Assembly: GCF_021568855.1 (NCBI RefSeq)
Contig: NZ_JAKGUG010000002.1
Coordinates: 186,001-250,000 of the forward strand
Reading direction: 5' to 3'
Length of the DNA: 64,000 nt
DNA from: Dethiosulfovibrio russensis
GTDB taxonomy: Bacteria > Synergistota > Synergistia > Synergistales > Dethiosulfovibrionaceae
Part shown: in pieces, positions 45,610-53,325 of the stretch
How the letters are laid out: the number at the start of each line of letters is the position of its first letter
Numbering within the stretch: the first letter of the stretch is position 1
Position numbers and translations under genes: made by a program
Notes under the pieces: model-generated
What the model was told of the DNA's origin: nothing
Database searches by the model: none
What the model saw: the letters and a program-made list of their open reading frames with translations, nothing else

Positions 45610-46881
45610 TCACTCCTTGCTTCCGGGGCCGAGGAACCTGTCCAGCAACAGGGCGGTGTAGAGATTGAGGCAGGTACGAAAATTCCTCAGATCGTGGCCC
45701 GAATAGACCTTTATCTTGTCCAACCTGTATATGACGGTATTCCTGTGCAGGTGAAGCTCCTTCGCTGTGTTGACCAGTGAGAAGCCGCTCTCGCACCACG
45801 ATCGAATCGTATCCTTGAGCTCGTTCCAGTCCGGCTCCTCCCGGAGGGTCCTCAGGCTGGACAGCACGAACCGGTTTCTCACCGATGGGGCGACGGTGGA
45901 TATCATCTCCTCCAGCCGATAGTCGTCTATACAGTAGACCCCGGGCCCCTGCATGAACTTCTTCCCCAGGGTCAAGGCCCTCCAGGACTCCTTATAGGAA
46001 GCGGCCAAATCGGCAATCCCCAGGGCGGGAGACCCTATTCCCACGGCGGCGTTTAGCCCCTCGTCGGTTATCCTGCCCAGAAGGTCCTCGGTCTTCTCCC
46101 TGGTTACCGTGACGGCATTTGACGGTGCCGGATAGGACTCGGCAGGCCGAACCCCGTGGAGCACCACGAAACGGTTGTTGCTCTCCATGGTGGATATATC
46201 CTTTGGACCGTTGAAGATCCTCCTTATCTCCAGGAGGATCTTTCTCTTTACGCCCTGTATCACTGTCTCGGGCTTCTCCCCCTCCCGGTTGACGTAATCC
46301 CTCCTCACTGACAGGGCGAACCGTCCGAACTGGTACAGATCCACCGCCACGGGAACGTATATCCATGTCCTGTCGTATCTGAACTCCGAGGCCCTGGCGA
46401 GGAGGATGGTCTCGTTGCTGACCCCCGGGACGAAGGTGGACAGGTCCTGGATGAAATCCTGAAGTATATGCTCCCTGTTGGCCGCGTGCTCGAAGAACTC
46501 CCTCTCCTTAAGAAGTATCTCTATCTGTTTTTTCACTATCAACGCGAAGGGACGGACCTTATCGGCGTCTCCGGTTATGGCCATAGACCCCACCACGGAA
46601 CCGGACATTGAGCTTATGGGATAGGTAACCCCCGGCAGGGTTCCCTTGAGCCCCCTGGCCTCGTCCTCTGAGGTGGAGCTGCCCCTCCTCTCGGCTATGA
46701 CCGCCAGAGAGGCCTCGTGAAGTTCTCCGACCCTGTTCTCGTCGCTTGCTCCCACTATCACCCCGTCGGTATCGGTGATTATGACGTTGTAGCCTATGAC
46801 GTCCGATGTGGACCTGGCTATCTCCATGGCGTGCCGCCTCAGGGTAGAATCGGACCAATTAGGACGAGACTTTATGACCAT
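45610..46881 (-). CDS. CdaR/PucR-family transcriptional regulator
   Basis: 423 residues. The N terminus is a diacid-recognition-like sensor domain (MEIARSTSDVIGYNVIITDTD is its start, split here: IARSTSDVIGYNVIITDT; VTYPISSMSGSVVGSMAITG). The C terminus is a PucR-type HTH (SLVNTAKELHLHRNTVIYRL, DLRNFRTCLNLYTALLL). It is divergent from the grdE operon with 168 bases between, and inverted repeats occur there. It is therefore the best candidate for the regulator of grdEBX-ykvI; the effector is unknown. Confidence 0.88.
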   Translation of the reverse strand: MVIKSRPNWSDSTLRRHAMEIARSTSDVIGYNVIITDTDGVIVGASDENRVGELHEASLAVIAERRGSSTSEDEARGLKGTLPGVTYPISSMSGSVVGSMAITGDADKVRPFALIVKKQIEILLKEREFFEHAANREHILQDFIQDLSTFVPGVSNETILLARASEFRYDRTWIYVPVAVDLYQFGRFALSVRRDYVNREGEKPETVIQGVKRKILLEIRRIFNGPKDISTMESNNRFVVLHGVRPAESYPAPSNAVTVTREKTEDLLGRITDEGLNAAVGIGSPALGIADLAASYKESWRALTLGKKFMQGPGVYCIDDYRLEEMISTVAPSVRNRFVLSSLRTLREEPDWNELKDTIRSWCESGFSLVNTAKELHLHRNTVIYRLDKIKVYSGHDLRNFRTCLNLYTALLLDRFLGPGSKE

Positions 46882-46900
46882 TTTTTATGGGAACCTCCTC

Positions 46901-46919
46901 TTTGTATGAACCGTACAAA
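46901..46919. promoter_or_regulatory. Inverted repeat 1 in the cdaR-grdE intergenic region
   Basis: TTTGTA and TACAAA arms separated by 7 bases. It lies 20 bases upstream of the CdaR-type gene, so it could serve as an autoregulatory operator. Confidence 0.4.
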
Positions 46920-46964
46920 CCACCGCCTCTATTGAGCCACAAATCATGTTTTTTTTCAACGATG

Positions 46965-46978
46965 ATTGTACAGACAAT
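46965..46978. promoter_or_regulatory. Inverted repeat 2 in the cdaR-grdE intergenic region
   Basis: ATTGT and ACAAT arms around ACAG, upstream of grdE. It shares TTGTA with repeat 1. Confidence 0.4.
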
Positions 46979-47049
46979 TGAGACTAGACTTTAGCTGCAA
47001 GATGAAAGATCTTTCCAAGATCGATATAAATACATTGAGGAGGTTTGTC

Positions 47050-48336
47050 ATGAGGCTTGAACTGCACAGGGCCGAGGTCCGGGACCTGCGATGGGGCACC
47101 CCCACCAGGCTGGAGAATCACGTCCTCTACGTGGACAAAGAGGAAGCCGTCGCTGCCATAAGCGACGACGATCGCATAGAGAGCTGGGAGATCGACCTGG
47201 CCAGACCGGGCGAGTCGGTTCGGATAATCCCGGTTAAGGACGTAATAGAGCCCCGGGTCAAACTGGAGGGAGGAAGCGGATTCTTCCCGGGAGTACTGGG
47301 CCCCAACGAGACGGCCGGGGACGGCAAGACTCTGGTCCTCAGCGGAGCGGCAGTGGTGTCCGCCGGGCCGATAATGGCCTTCCAGGAGGGCTTTATCGAC
47401 ATGACCGGGCCCGGAGCGGAGCACACACCGTTCTCCAAGACCTTCAACGTGGTCGTAAACGCCCATCCCGTAGAGGACCTCGAGAAGCACCAGTACGAGG
47501 AGGCATTGAGGCTCGCAGGACTTAAGGTAGGCCTTTATCTGGCTGAGTGCTGCAAGGACGCCGATATCGACAAGGTGGAGGTCTTCGAGAGAGGAACCGT
47601 GGCGGAGGAGGCACTCAAGTATCCCGACCTTCCCAAGGTGGCCCATCTCTGTATGTGCATCACCCAGGGGCTCCTTCACGACACCTATCTTTACGGAGTG
47701 GACATGAAGAACATACTTCCCACGCTGGTCCATCCGAACGAGATAATCGACGGAGCCATGGTATCGGGGAACTGCGTGTCCGCCTGCGACAAGAACACCA
47801 GCTGGCATCACGTCAACGACCCGGTCATAAAGGAACTCTACGCCCTTCACGGCAAGGAGATCAACTTCCTCGGAATGATTCCCACGCTGGAATCCACCGT
47901 GCTGGCCGGCAAGGAGAAGACATCTTCCTTCAACGCCAAACTGGCCCACGAGCTCGGGGCCGACGGGGTCATAATCACAGAGGAAGGCTACGGCAACCCC
48001 GACACGGACATCTGTATGAACGTCAAGAAATGCGAGGCCCTGGGAATCAAGACTGTGGTCATAGCGGACGAGGCCTCCGGAACCGACGGATCCGGACAGG
48101 GGCTGGCCGACGCGACTCCGGAGCTCACCGCCTTCGTTTCCGCCGGAAACGTCAACGAGATGCTGGAGGTTCCCGCGATGGACAGGGTGATAGGCTACCC
48201 CGAATCGATAGCTCACGTGTCCGGAGGAGCCGACGACAGCCTCAGGGAGGACGGTTCGATGTACGTCGAGCTTCAGTCGATAATAGGATCGACCTGCGAG
48301 ATCGGTACGAACCGTACCGGCTCGGAGTGGGTTTAG
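47050..48336 (+). CDS. grdE: Glycine/sarcosine/betaine reductase component B, GrdE-type proprotein
   Basis: 428 residues. It matches the alpha/beta proprotein of component B (GrdE, GrdG or GrdI). The key sequence VSGNCVSACDKNTSW holds Asn241-Cys242; in GrdE this bond is cleaved and Cys becomes the pyruvoyl group that binds the amino substrate as a Schiff base. The number 242 agrees with the studied clostridial protein. GAGGAGG is 7 bases before the ATG at 47050; an in-frame extension from 46966 is not needed. With GrdB it gives the substrate-specific half of the reductase that yields acetyl phosphate; which of the three substrates is used cannot be told. Confidence 0.9.
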   Translation: MRLELHRAEVRDLRWGTPTRLENHVLYVDKEEAVAAISDDDRIESWEIDLARPGESVRIIPVKDVIEPRVKLEGGSGFFPGVLGPNETAGDGKTLVLSGAAVVSAGPIMAFQEGFIDMTGPGAEHTPFSKTFNVVVNAHPVEDLEKHQYEEALRLAGLKVGLYLAECCKDADIDKVEVFERGTVAEEALKYPDLPKVAHLCMCITQGLLHDTYLYGVDMKNILPTLVHPNEIIDGAMVSGNCVSACDKNTSWHHVNDPVIKELYALHGKEINFLGMIPTLESTVLAGKEKTSSFNAKLAHELGADGVIITEEGYGNPDTDICMNVKKCEALGIKTVVIADEASGTDGSGQGLADATPELTAFVSAGNVNEMLEVPAMDRVIGYPESIAHVSGGADDSLREDGSMYVELQSIIGSTCEIGTNRTGSEWV

Positions 48337-48353
48337 GCTGGGAGGATATAGCG

Positions 48354-49664
48354 ATGACCTTCAGGATAGTCCACTACATAAACCAGTTTTACGCGGGAAT
48401 CGGAGGAGAGGAAAAGGCCCATGTCGTGCCGGAGTCCAGGCCGGGATTCGTCGGTCCGGGACTTGCTCTTAACGGCGCCCTCGGCTCGGAGGCCAAGGTG
48501 GTAGGCACGGTTATCTGCGGCGACAGCTACTACGGAGAGCACATGGACGAGGCCAGAGAAGACGTGCTGAAGATGATAGAGGCCTTCGAGCCCGACGGGG
48601 TGGTCGCAGGGCCGGGATTCTTCGCCGGAAGATACGGGGTGGCCTGCGGCGACGTGTGCGCCTCCGTGGAGGAAAAGCTTAAGATACCCACGGTGACGGC
48701 TCTCTACCACGAGAACCCCGGAGCGGAGATGTACGCTTCGAAGACCTATATCGTCCGGGCCTCCGATAGCGCCAGAGGCATGAAGGACGCGGTAAAAACC
48801 ATGAGCTCTCTGATCCTCAAGAGGCTGAAGGGCGATGCCATGGGATCCGCCATGGAAGAGGGATATCTGTCCAGAGGGATCAGAAAGGTGTTCTTCCACG
48901 AGAAGAACGGCGCCCAGAGAGCTGTGGAGATGCTCCTCAAGAAGATGGACGGCCAGCCCTTCCAGACCGAGTACGAGATGCCGGTGTTCGACAAAATTCC
49001 GCCGTCGGCTCCCATAGAGGACCTCTCCAAGGCGACCATCGCCATAATAACCTCCGGAGGCATAGTTCCCAAGGGCAACCCGGACAAGATAAGGGTATCC
49101 TCCGCCGAGAGCTACGGCATATACGACATAAGTTCACTGAACGATCTAACGCCGGACAACTACGAGTCCATCCACGGCGGCTACGATACCACCTGGGCCA
49201 ACGAGAACCCCGACGTTGTCCTTCCTCTGGACGTAATGAGGGAGCTCGAAAAAGACGGAGTCATAGGCAAGCTTCACGAATACGCCTACTGCACCACCGG
49301 AACAGGCACCGCCGTAGGACACGCCGAACGCTTCGGCCAGGAAATAGGCGCAAAGCTGAAGGACAGCGGCGTAGACGGAGTAATACTAACGTCCACCTGA
49401 GGATCCTGCACTCGATGCGGCGCATCGATGTCCAGGGAAATAGAGAACGCGGCGGGTATACCGGTGGTCCAGATGGCCACCATCGTTCCGATAATGCTGA
49501 CCGTCGGAGCTAACAGAATAGTTCCCGGAGTGGCCATCCCCCATCCCATAGGAGCTCCCGACCAGGGCCCCGAGGGAGACAGAAAGGTCCGGAGGAAGCT
49601 CCTGAACAAGGCGCTCGAAGCTCTGACCACCGAGGTTTCCGAACAGACAATCTTCAAGGCCTGA
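48354..49664 (+). CDS. grdB: Selenoprotein GrdB-type subunit of component B (TGA-encoded Sec)
   Basis: 436 residues when the TGA at 49398-49400 is read as selenocysteine. After it the frame continues for 87 codons with fully family-like sequence: U-GSCTRCGASMSREIE, then AGIPVVQMATIVPIMLTVG and GVAIPHPIGAPDQ. UxxCxxC is the known redox site of GrdB, which removes the amino group as ammonia or amine and passes the carboxymethyl group to selenoprotein A. A hairpin right after the TGA acts as SECIS. AGGAG precedes the ATG. Reading the TGA as stop would cut off a fifth of the protein. Confidence 0.92.
49398..49433 (+). promoter_or_regulatory. SECIS-like hairpin following the Sec codon of grdB
   Basis: The Sec TGA (49398-49400) is followed by a perfect 7-bp stem, TCGATGC at 49412-49418 with GCATCGA at 49422-49428, enlarged by flanking CA/TG and GGA/TCC pairing. 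Position and size fit a bacterial SECIS bound by SelB. Confidence 0.75.
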
Positions 49665-49677
49665 GGAGGTGGCGGAG

Positions 49678-50067
49678 TTGATCGTCGTCACCAACAACGA
49701 GAAAACCAGGGATTCCCTCCCTCTGACGCGATGGGTTGAAGGTACCGCCCTCGACGTCCTTGACGAGGTAGAGTCCATGCTTCGAACGGGGTACGGTCTG
49801 GTGAGCGCCCCTCTTTCGGCCAACAACAGGCTGAACCGCTCTCCCTACCGTTCTATCATCCTTGGAAAACAGGGAACCTGGTCCGGAGACGACCTGGAAC
49901 TGGTCGACAAGGCCAGAGCCTTCCTCAAGAGCCAGAGGATAGCCCAAGACAGCTCAGCCGACGGAGATTATCGTTGGATCGACGCCGATCTGACAAAGAC
50001 CGCCTGGAACGAAGGCCTGAAGCTGGGCCTCCAGCCAGGAGATCCTAAGGGGGCTTCCTATGAATAA
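49678..50067 (+). CDS. grdX: GrdX-family protein
   Basis: About 129 residues. The beginning (IVVTNNEKTRDSLPLT) and the part YGLVSAPLSANNRLNRSPYRSI fit the GrdX family, found with glycine reductase genes in clostridia; its function is not known. A TTG at 49678 lies 8 bases after AGGAGG; the GTG at 49669 would overlap that RBS. The stop overlaps the transporter start by 8 bases. Confidence 0.8.
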   Translation: MIVVTNNEKTRDSLPLTRWVEGTALDVLDEVESMLRTGYGLVSAPLSANNRLNRSPYRSIILGKQGTWSGDDLELVDKARAFLKSQRIAQDSSADGDYRWIDADLTKTAWNEGLKLGLQPGDPKGASYE

Positions 50068-51142
50068 CGACGACTACAGCGTAAAGACGGTGATAACCTT
50101 CGGAGGAGCCTTCATAGCGTTTCTCATAGGATCGGGGTTCGCCACGGGGCAGGAGGTGCTCCAGTACTTCACGTCATACGGCTACAGGGGAATAGCCGGA
50201 GCGGTACTGACGTTGATACTGCTGCTGTTCGTAGGGGTGAGCTTCATCACCGTGGGGCAGGAGGAGAAGTTCGAGAGGAGCAGCGATATCTTCAGGTATT
50301 ACTGCGGAGATACCCTCGGAGGATTCTTCGACTATTTCGCCACGGTCTTCATATACCTCTCCTTCGTGGTCATGATAGCCGGAGCGGGAGCCACGGTCGA
50401 GCAGCATTTCGGCCTTCCCGTTTACGTCGGAGGCGTCCTCATGGCCCTTCTGGCCGGGTTCACCGTCTCCTTCGGGCTTGGCAGGATAGTGGACGTGATA
50501 GGCAGGATCGGCCCCACCATAGTGGTAATATCCATAGGGCTCGGACTGGCTTCCATATTCGGCAACTTCGACGGCATAGCCCGAGGTCAGGAGGCGCTCC
50601 CGACCATGAATATCATGAAGGCGTCCTCCAACTGGATATTCGCAGCCGGATCCTACGTTGGCTTCTGCATGCTCTGGCTGGCGTCCTTCCTGGCGGCCAT
50701 GGGTGCCACGGCCAAAAGCAGAAAAGAGGCGGCCTACGGGGCCGGTCTGGGGGCGATAGGGTTCTCCCTGGCCATCATAGTGGTGGCCCTGGGACTGCTG
50801 GCCTACGTGAAGGACGTGGCGGCGAGCCAGATACCCATGCTGATACTGGCGGAGAAGGTCCACCCCATGCTGGCGAACGGCTTCTCCCTGATAATAGTGG
50901 CGGGAATATACACCACGGCGGTTCCGCTTCTGTGGTCAGTCTCCTCCAGGATAGCCGAGGACAAGAGCCCCCGGTTCAGAACGGCGACGATTATACTGGC
51001 CGTAGCGGGGCTGGTGGTCGGGATATACCTTCCCTTCGCCAGGCTGGTCAACATAGTCTACGTTATAAACGGCTATGTAGGCATACTCCTTCTGGGGATA
51101 ATGGTATTGAAGAGCTTCAGACAACGTGTCGCTAAAGCATAA
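50060..51142 (+). CDS. YkvI-family membrane transporter
   Basis: 360 residues with about ten membrane segments. The N-terminal motif GGAFIAFLIGSGFATGQEVL places it in the YkvI group, related to the LeuT-fold amino acid transporters. It probably imports the substrate of the reductase (glycine, sarcosine or betaine) or a related amino compound, because it overlaps grdX and ends the operon. The end of the gene lies in a 20-base tandem duplication. Confidence 0.82.
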   Translation: MNNDDYSVKTVITFGGAFIAFLIGSGFATGQEVLQYFTSYGYRGIAGAVLTLILLLFVGVSFITVGQEEKFERSSDIFRYYCGDTLGGFFDYFATVFIYLSFVVMIAGAGATVEQHFGLPVYVGGVLMALLAGFTVSFGLGRIVDVIGRIGPTIVVISIGLGLASIFGNFDGIARGQEALPTMNIMKASSNWIFAAGSYVGFCMLWLASFLAAMGATAKSRKEAAYGAGLGAIGFSLAIIVVALGLLAYVKDVAASQIPMLILAEKVHPMLANGFSLIIVAGIYTTAVPLLWSVSSRIAEDKSPRFRTATIILAVAGLVVGIYLPFARLVNIVYVINGYVGILLLGIMVLKSFRQRVAKA

Positions 51143-51162
51143 AACGTGTCGCTAAAGCGTAA
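51123..51162. repeat. 20-base tandem duplication across the ykvI stop
   Basis: Two copies of AACGTGTCGCTAAAGCRTAA (R is A, then G) in direct contact. The first copy carries the last codons and stop of the YkvI-family gene. Confidence 0.9.
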
Positions 51163-51180
51163 AGAGAGCACGGATAGATG

Positions 51181-51208
51181 ATTAGGGGAGCCTTCTGGCT
51201 CCCCTAAT
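51181..51208. terminator. Terminator after the grd operon, copy of the fumC terminator
   Basis: Stem ATTAGGGGAGCC with GGCTCCCCTAAT and a TTCT loop, followed by CCCTTTTA. It is almost identical to the hairpin at 61906-61931 after fumC. Confidence 0.85.
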
Positions 51209-51349
51209 CCCTTTTATACCATCTTTTCCGGACAGGCTCCCCATGGCTACCGCCGCCTCTTTCGTTGTCGCTGCTCTGGCTTCGGTTCACGTGGTTATTC
51301 GGGTGGATCGAAAACCTGGAATCGTCGGATGCTATCCCGGCTATTTTTT
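51209..51349 (-). pseudogene. fumC: Relic of fumC with two internal deletions
   Basis: The minus-strand sequence matches intact fumC in three blocks: its 3' end (ACCATCTT-TCCGGA), then CCCCATGGCTACCGCCGCCT (like 61993-62016), and a stretch from about 51267 to 51346 (like 62893-62976, only a few mismatches). Missing between them are about 28 bases and about 880 bases. No product is possible. Its presence on the opposite side of the restriction island from intact fumC shows that a fumC copy decayed here. Confidence 0.85.
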
Positions 51350-51715
51350 TTACAAGCCCTAAATCAAAGGTGCGGAGTCTCTTTCTCTTGTGAAGTCCTT
51401 GACCGTTAAACCGTATAGTGTTAATTTTATAAAAAAATAACCGCAGGGAAGTTTTCTCCTAGCGATAAACTAGGGAGGGAAATACCCGAAAACGGACGCA
51501 AAAACGCGGTGCGTCTACGGCCTTATCCGGACGAAAGCGCTTGACAGTCGGCTCCTGCCTAAATATATTAGAGAGTGTTTTAATTTTAGAGGACTGCGCC
51601 CAGAATCCTCATTACCGTCTCTGTCGTGGCAAGAAAACCAATCGCCCATGAGGAGCTAGAGAAATGGCCGAAGTCTGGCGGAGCAGCGGACAAGAGCAGA
51701 AAAGGACGAAGCTGA
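51350..51715. other. Non-coding leader of the restriction island
   Basis: The first bases of the foreign segment. I see no gene with a good RBS and family-like product, no tRNA and no integrase. It holds the promoter given below and AT-rich stretches (51415-51445). A frame at 51664 with a fair RBS is judged a chance overlap with hsdM1. Confidence 0.5.
51541..51569 (+). promoter_or_regulatory. Near-consensus sigma-70 promoter of the hsd operon
   Basis: TTGACA at 51541-51546, exactly 17 bases, and TATATT at 51564-51569, about 145 bases before hsdM1. Confidence 0.75.
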
Positions 51716-53236
51716 ATGAGCAGGAAGAACGAAAACAACAATTCAGTCGACTTGGATATTGGGACTCTCTCCGGACATCTATGGGAGACGGCCAATATCC
51801 TGCGTGGTCCTGTCGACGCGGCCGATTTCAAAACCTACATCTTCCCACTGCTGTTCTTCAAGCGGCTCTCCGATGTCTATGACGAAGAGTATACCGTGGC
51901 GCTGGAAGAGTCAGACGGCGACGTGGAATTTGCCCAGTTCCCCGAGAACCACCGTTTCCAGGTTCCGGAGGACTGCCACTGGAAAGATGTCCGGGCCAAG
52001 AGCGCCAATATCGGCCATGCGCTCCAGAAGGCGATGCGTTGTATCGAGCAGGCCAACCCGGACACCCTGCACGGCATCTTCGGTGATGCCCAGTGGACCA
52101 ACAAAGACCGCCTTTCGGACGCGCTGCTCAAGGACCTGATCGAACACTTCTCGTCGCTCAACCTGGGCAACGAGCACTGTAAGGCGGACATTCTCGGCCA
52201 GGCCTATGAATATCTGATCAAGAAATTTGCCGACCTGACCAACAAGAAGGCTGGTGAATTCTATACCCCACGCTCCGTGGTCGCACTGATGGTTCGCATC
52301 CTTGCACCCAAAGCCGGGGAAACCATCTACGACCCGGCCTGCGGCACCGGCGGCATGCTTCTCGAAGCGCTGCATCATGTCAAAGAACATGGCGGCGACG
52401 AAAACCTCATGCTGGGCAAGCTCTACGGCCAGGAAAAGAACCTGACCACATCCTCCATCGCCCGGATGAACCTCTTTCTCCACGGCGCGGAAGATTTCCA
52501 TATCGAACGCGGCGACACCCTGCGCTTGCCCGCCTTTTATTCAGGCGACAGCCTCGCCAGCTTTGACTGCGTCATCGCCAATCCTCCCTTCTCCCTGGAA
52601 AAGTGGGGGGACGATGTCTGGATCGACGACCCCTACGGCCGCAACTTTGCCGGGTTGCCGCCAGCCAAGTCCGGCGACTTCGCCTGGGTCCAGCACATGA
52701 TCAAGTCCATGGCCCGCAAGACCGGCCGCATGGCCGTGGTGCTTCCCCATGGCGTGCTGTTCCGCATGTCCAAGGAAGGCAAGATCCGCCGAAAGCTGCT
52801 GGAGATGGACATGCTCGAAGCGGTGATCGGCCTCGGCCAGAACATTTTCTACGGCACCGGTCTCGCGCCGTGTGTGCTGGTCTTCCGGGACAGCAAGCCC
52901 AAAGCCCACCGCCAGAGGGTGCTGTTCATCGACGCCTCGAAGGAGTTCAAGACCGGCCGCGCCCAGAACGAGCTGCTGCCGGAACACGTGGACAACATCC
53001 ATCGCTGGTACGAAGGAAATCAGGATGTGGAAGGAATCTGCCGGGTGGTCACTCTCGACGAGATCCGCGAGAACGATTTCAACCTGAACATCCCCCGCTA
53101 CGTGGAACCGGTGATCGAGGAAGAGTCCATGACCATCGATCAGGCCATCGCCAATCTCAAAGAATCGCTGCAGACGGCGTATGCGGCCGAGGATCGTTTG
53201 AAGGCGTTGCTCGAAAAAGAAGGGTTAATGGCATGA
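51716..53236 (+). CDS. hsdM: Type I restriction-modification methyltransferase subunit, HsdM1
   Basis: 506 residues. N-terminal HsdM helical domain (LWETANILRGPVDAADFKTY), then the N6-adenine methyltransferase core: SAM motif DPACGTGGMLLEAL near residue 205 and catalytic motif NPPF near 288. It methylates adenine in the target set by HsdS and forms the modification complex. Codon use (CGC, CTG, ATC) differs from the host pattern, which points to transfer. A second, different HsdM lies downstream; the end overlaps the mini-gene by four bases (ATGA). Confidence 0.93.
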   Translation: MSRKNENNNSVDLDIGTLSGHLWETANILRGPVDAADFKTYIFPLLFFKRLSDVYDEEYTVALEESDGDVEFAQFPENHRFQVPEDCHWKDVRAKSANIGHALQKAMRCIEQANPDTLHGIFGDAQWTNKDRLSDALLKDLIEHFSSLNLGNEHCKADILGQAYEYLIKKFADLTNKKAGEFYTPRSVVALMVRILAPKAGETIYDPACGTGGMLLEALHHVKEHGGDENLMLGKLYGQEKNLTTSSIARMNLFLHGAEDFHIERGDTLRLPAFYSGDSLASFDCVIANPPFSLEKWGDDVWIDDPYGRNFAGLPPAKSGDFAWVQHMIKSMARKTGRMAVVLPHGVLFRMSKEGKIRRKLLEMDMLEAVIGLGQNIFYGTGLAPCVLVFRDSKPKAHRQRVLFIDASKEFKTGRAQNELLPEHVDNIHRWYEGNQDVEGICRVVTLDEIRENDFNLNIPRYVEPVIEEESMTIDQAIANLKESLQTAYAAEDRLKALLEKEGLMA

Positions 53237-53325
53237 CTAACACATCAACCAGGGTCGAGCGTGCGCAGAAACCACGCAAATGCCCAGAATGCGGGCTCAA
53301 GATTTTCCGGAGGCAGATGCAATGA
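53233..53325 (+). CDS. 30-residue CPECG mini-protein between two hsdM genes
   Basis: The start is in the ATGA overlap with hsdM1, and the stop in the ATGA overlap with hsdM2 (53322-53325), so it fits exactly into the coupled chain of genes. The product is basic, with one zinc-ribbon-like knuckle (KCPECGLKIFRRQMQ end). I know no family. It may be a real small protein, or only a translated linker that keeps ribosomes moving from hsdM1 to hsdM2. Confidence 0.5.
   Translation: MTNTSTRVERAQKPRKCPECGLKIFRRQMQ

Noticed and set aside
46984-48216. 410-codon open frame on the minus strand opposite grdE
   Set aside because: It mirrors grdE, gives a low-complexity His/Gly/Val-rich product with no family motif and has no RBS; such frames arise from codon bias on the coding strand.
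47547-49400. A 617-codon frame read as one protein ending at the TGA
   Set aside because: The first 269 codons are a shadow of grdE; only the part from the ATG at 48354 is GrdB, and the TGA is a Sec codon rather than the end.
51664-51882. 72-codon frame with a fair RBS ahead of hsdM1
   Set aside because: Overlaps the start of hsdM1 in another frame and its product is unlike any known leader; hsdM1 has a complete family-like N terminus.
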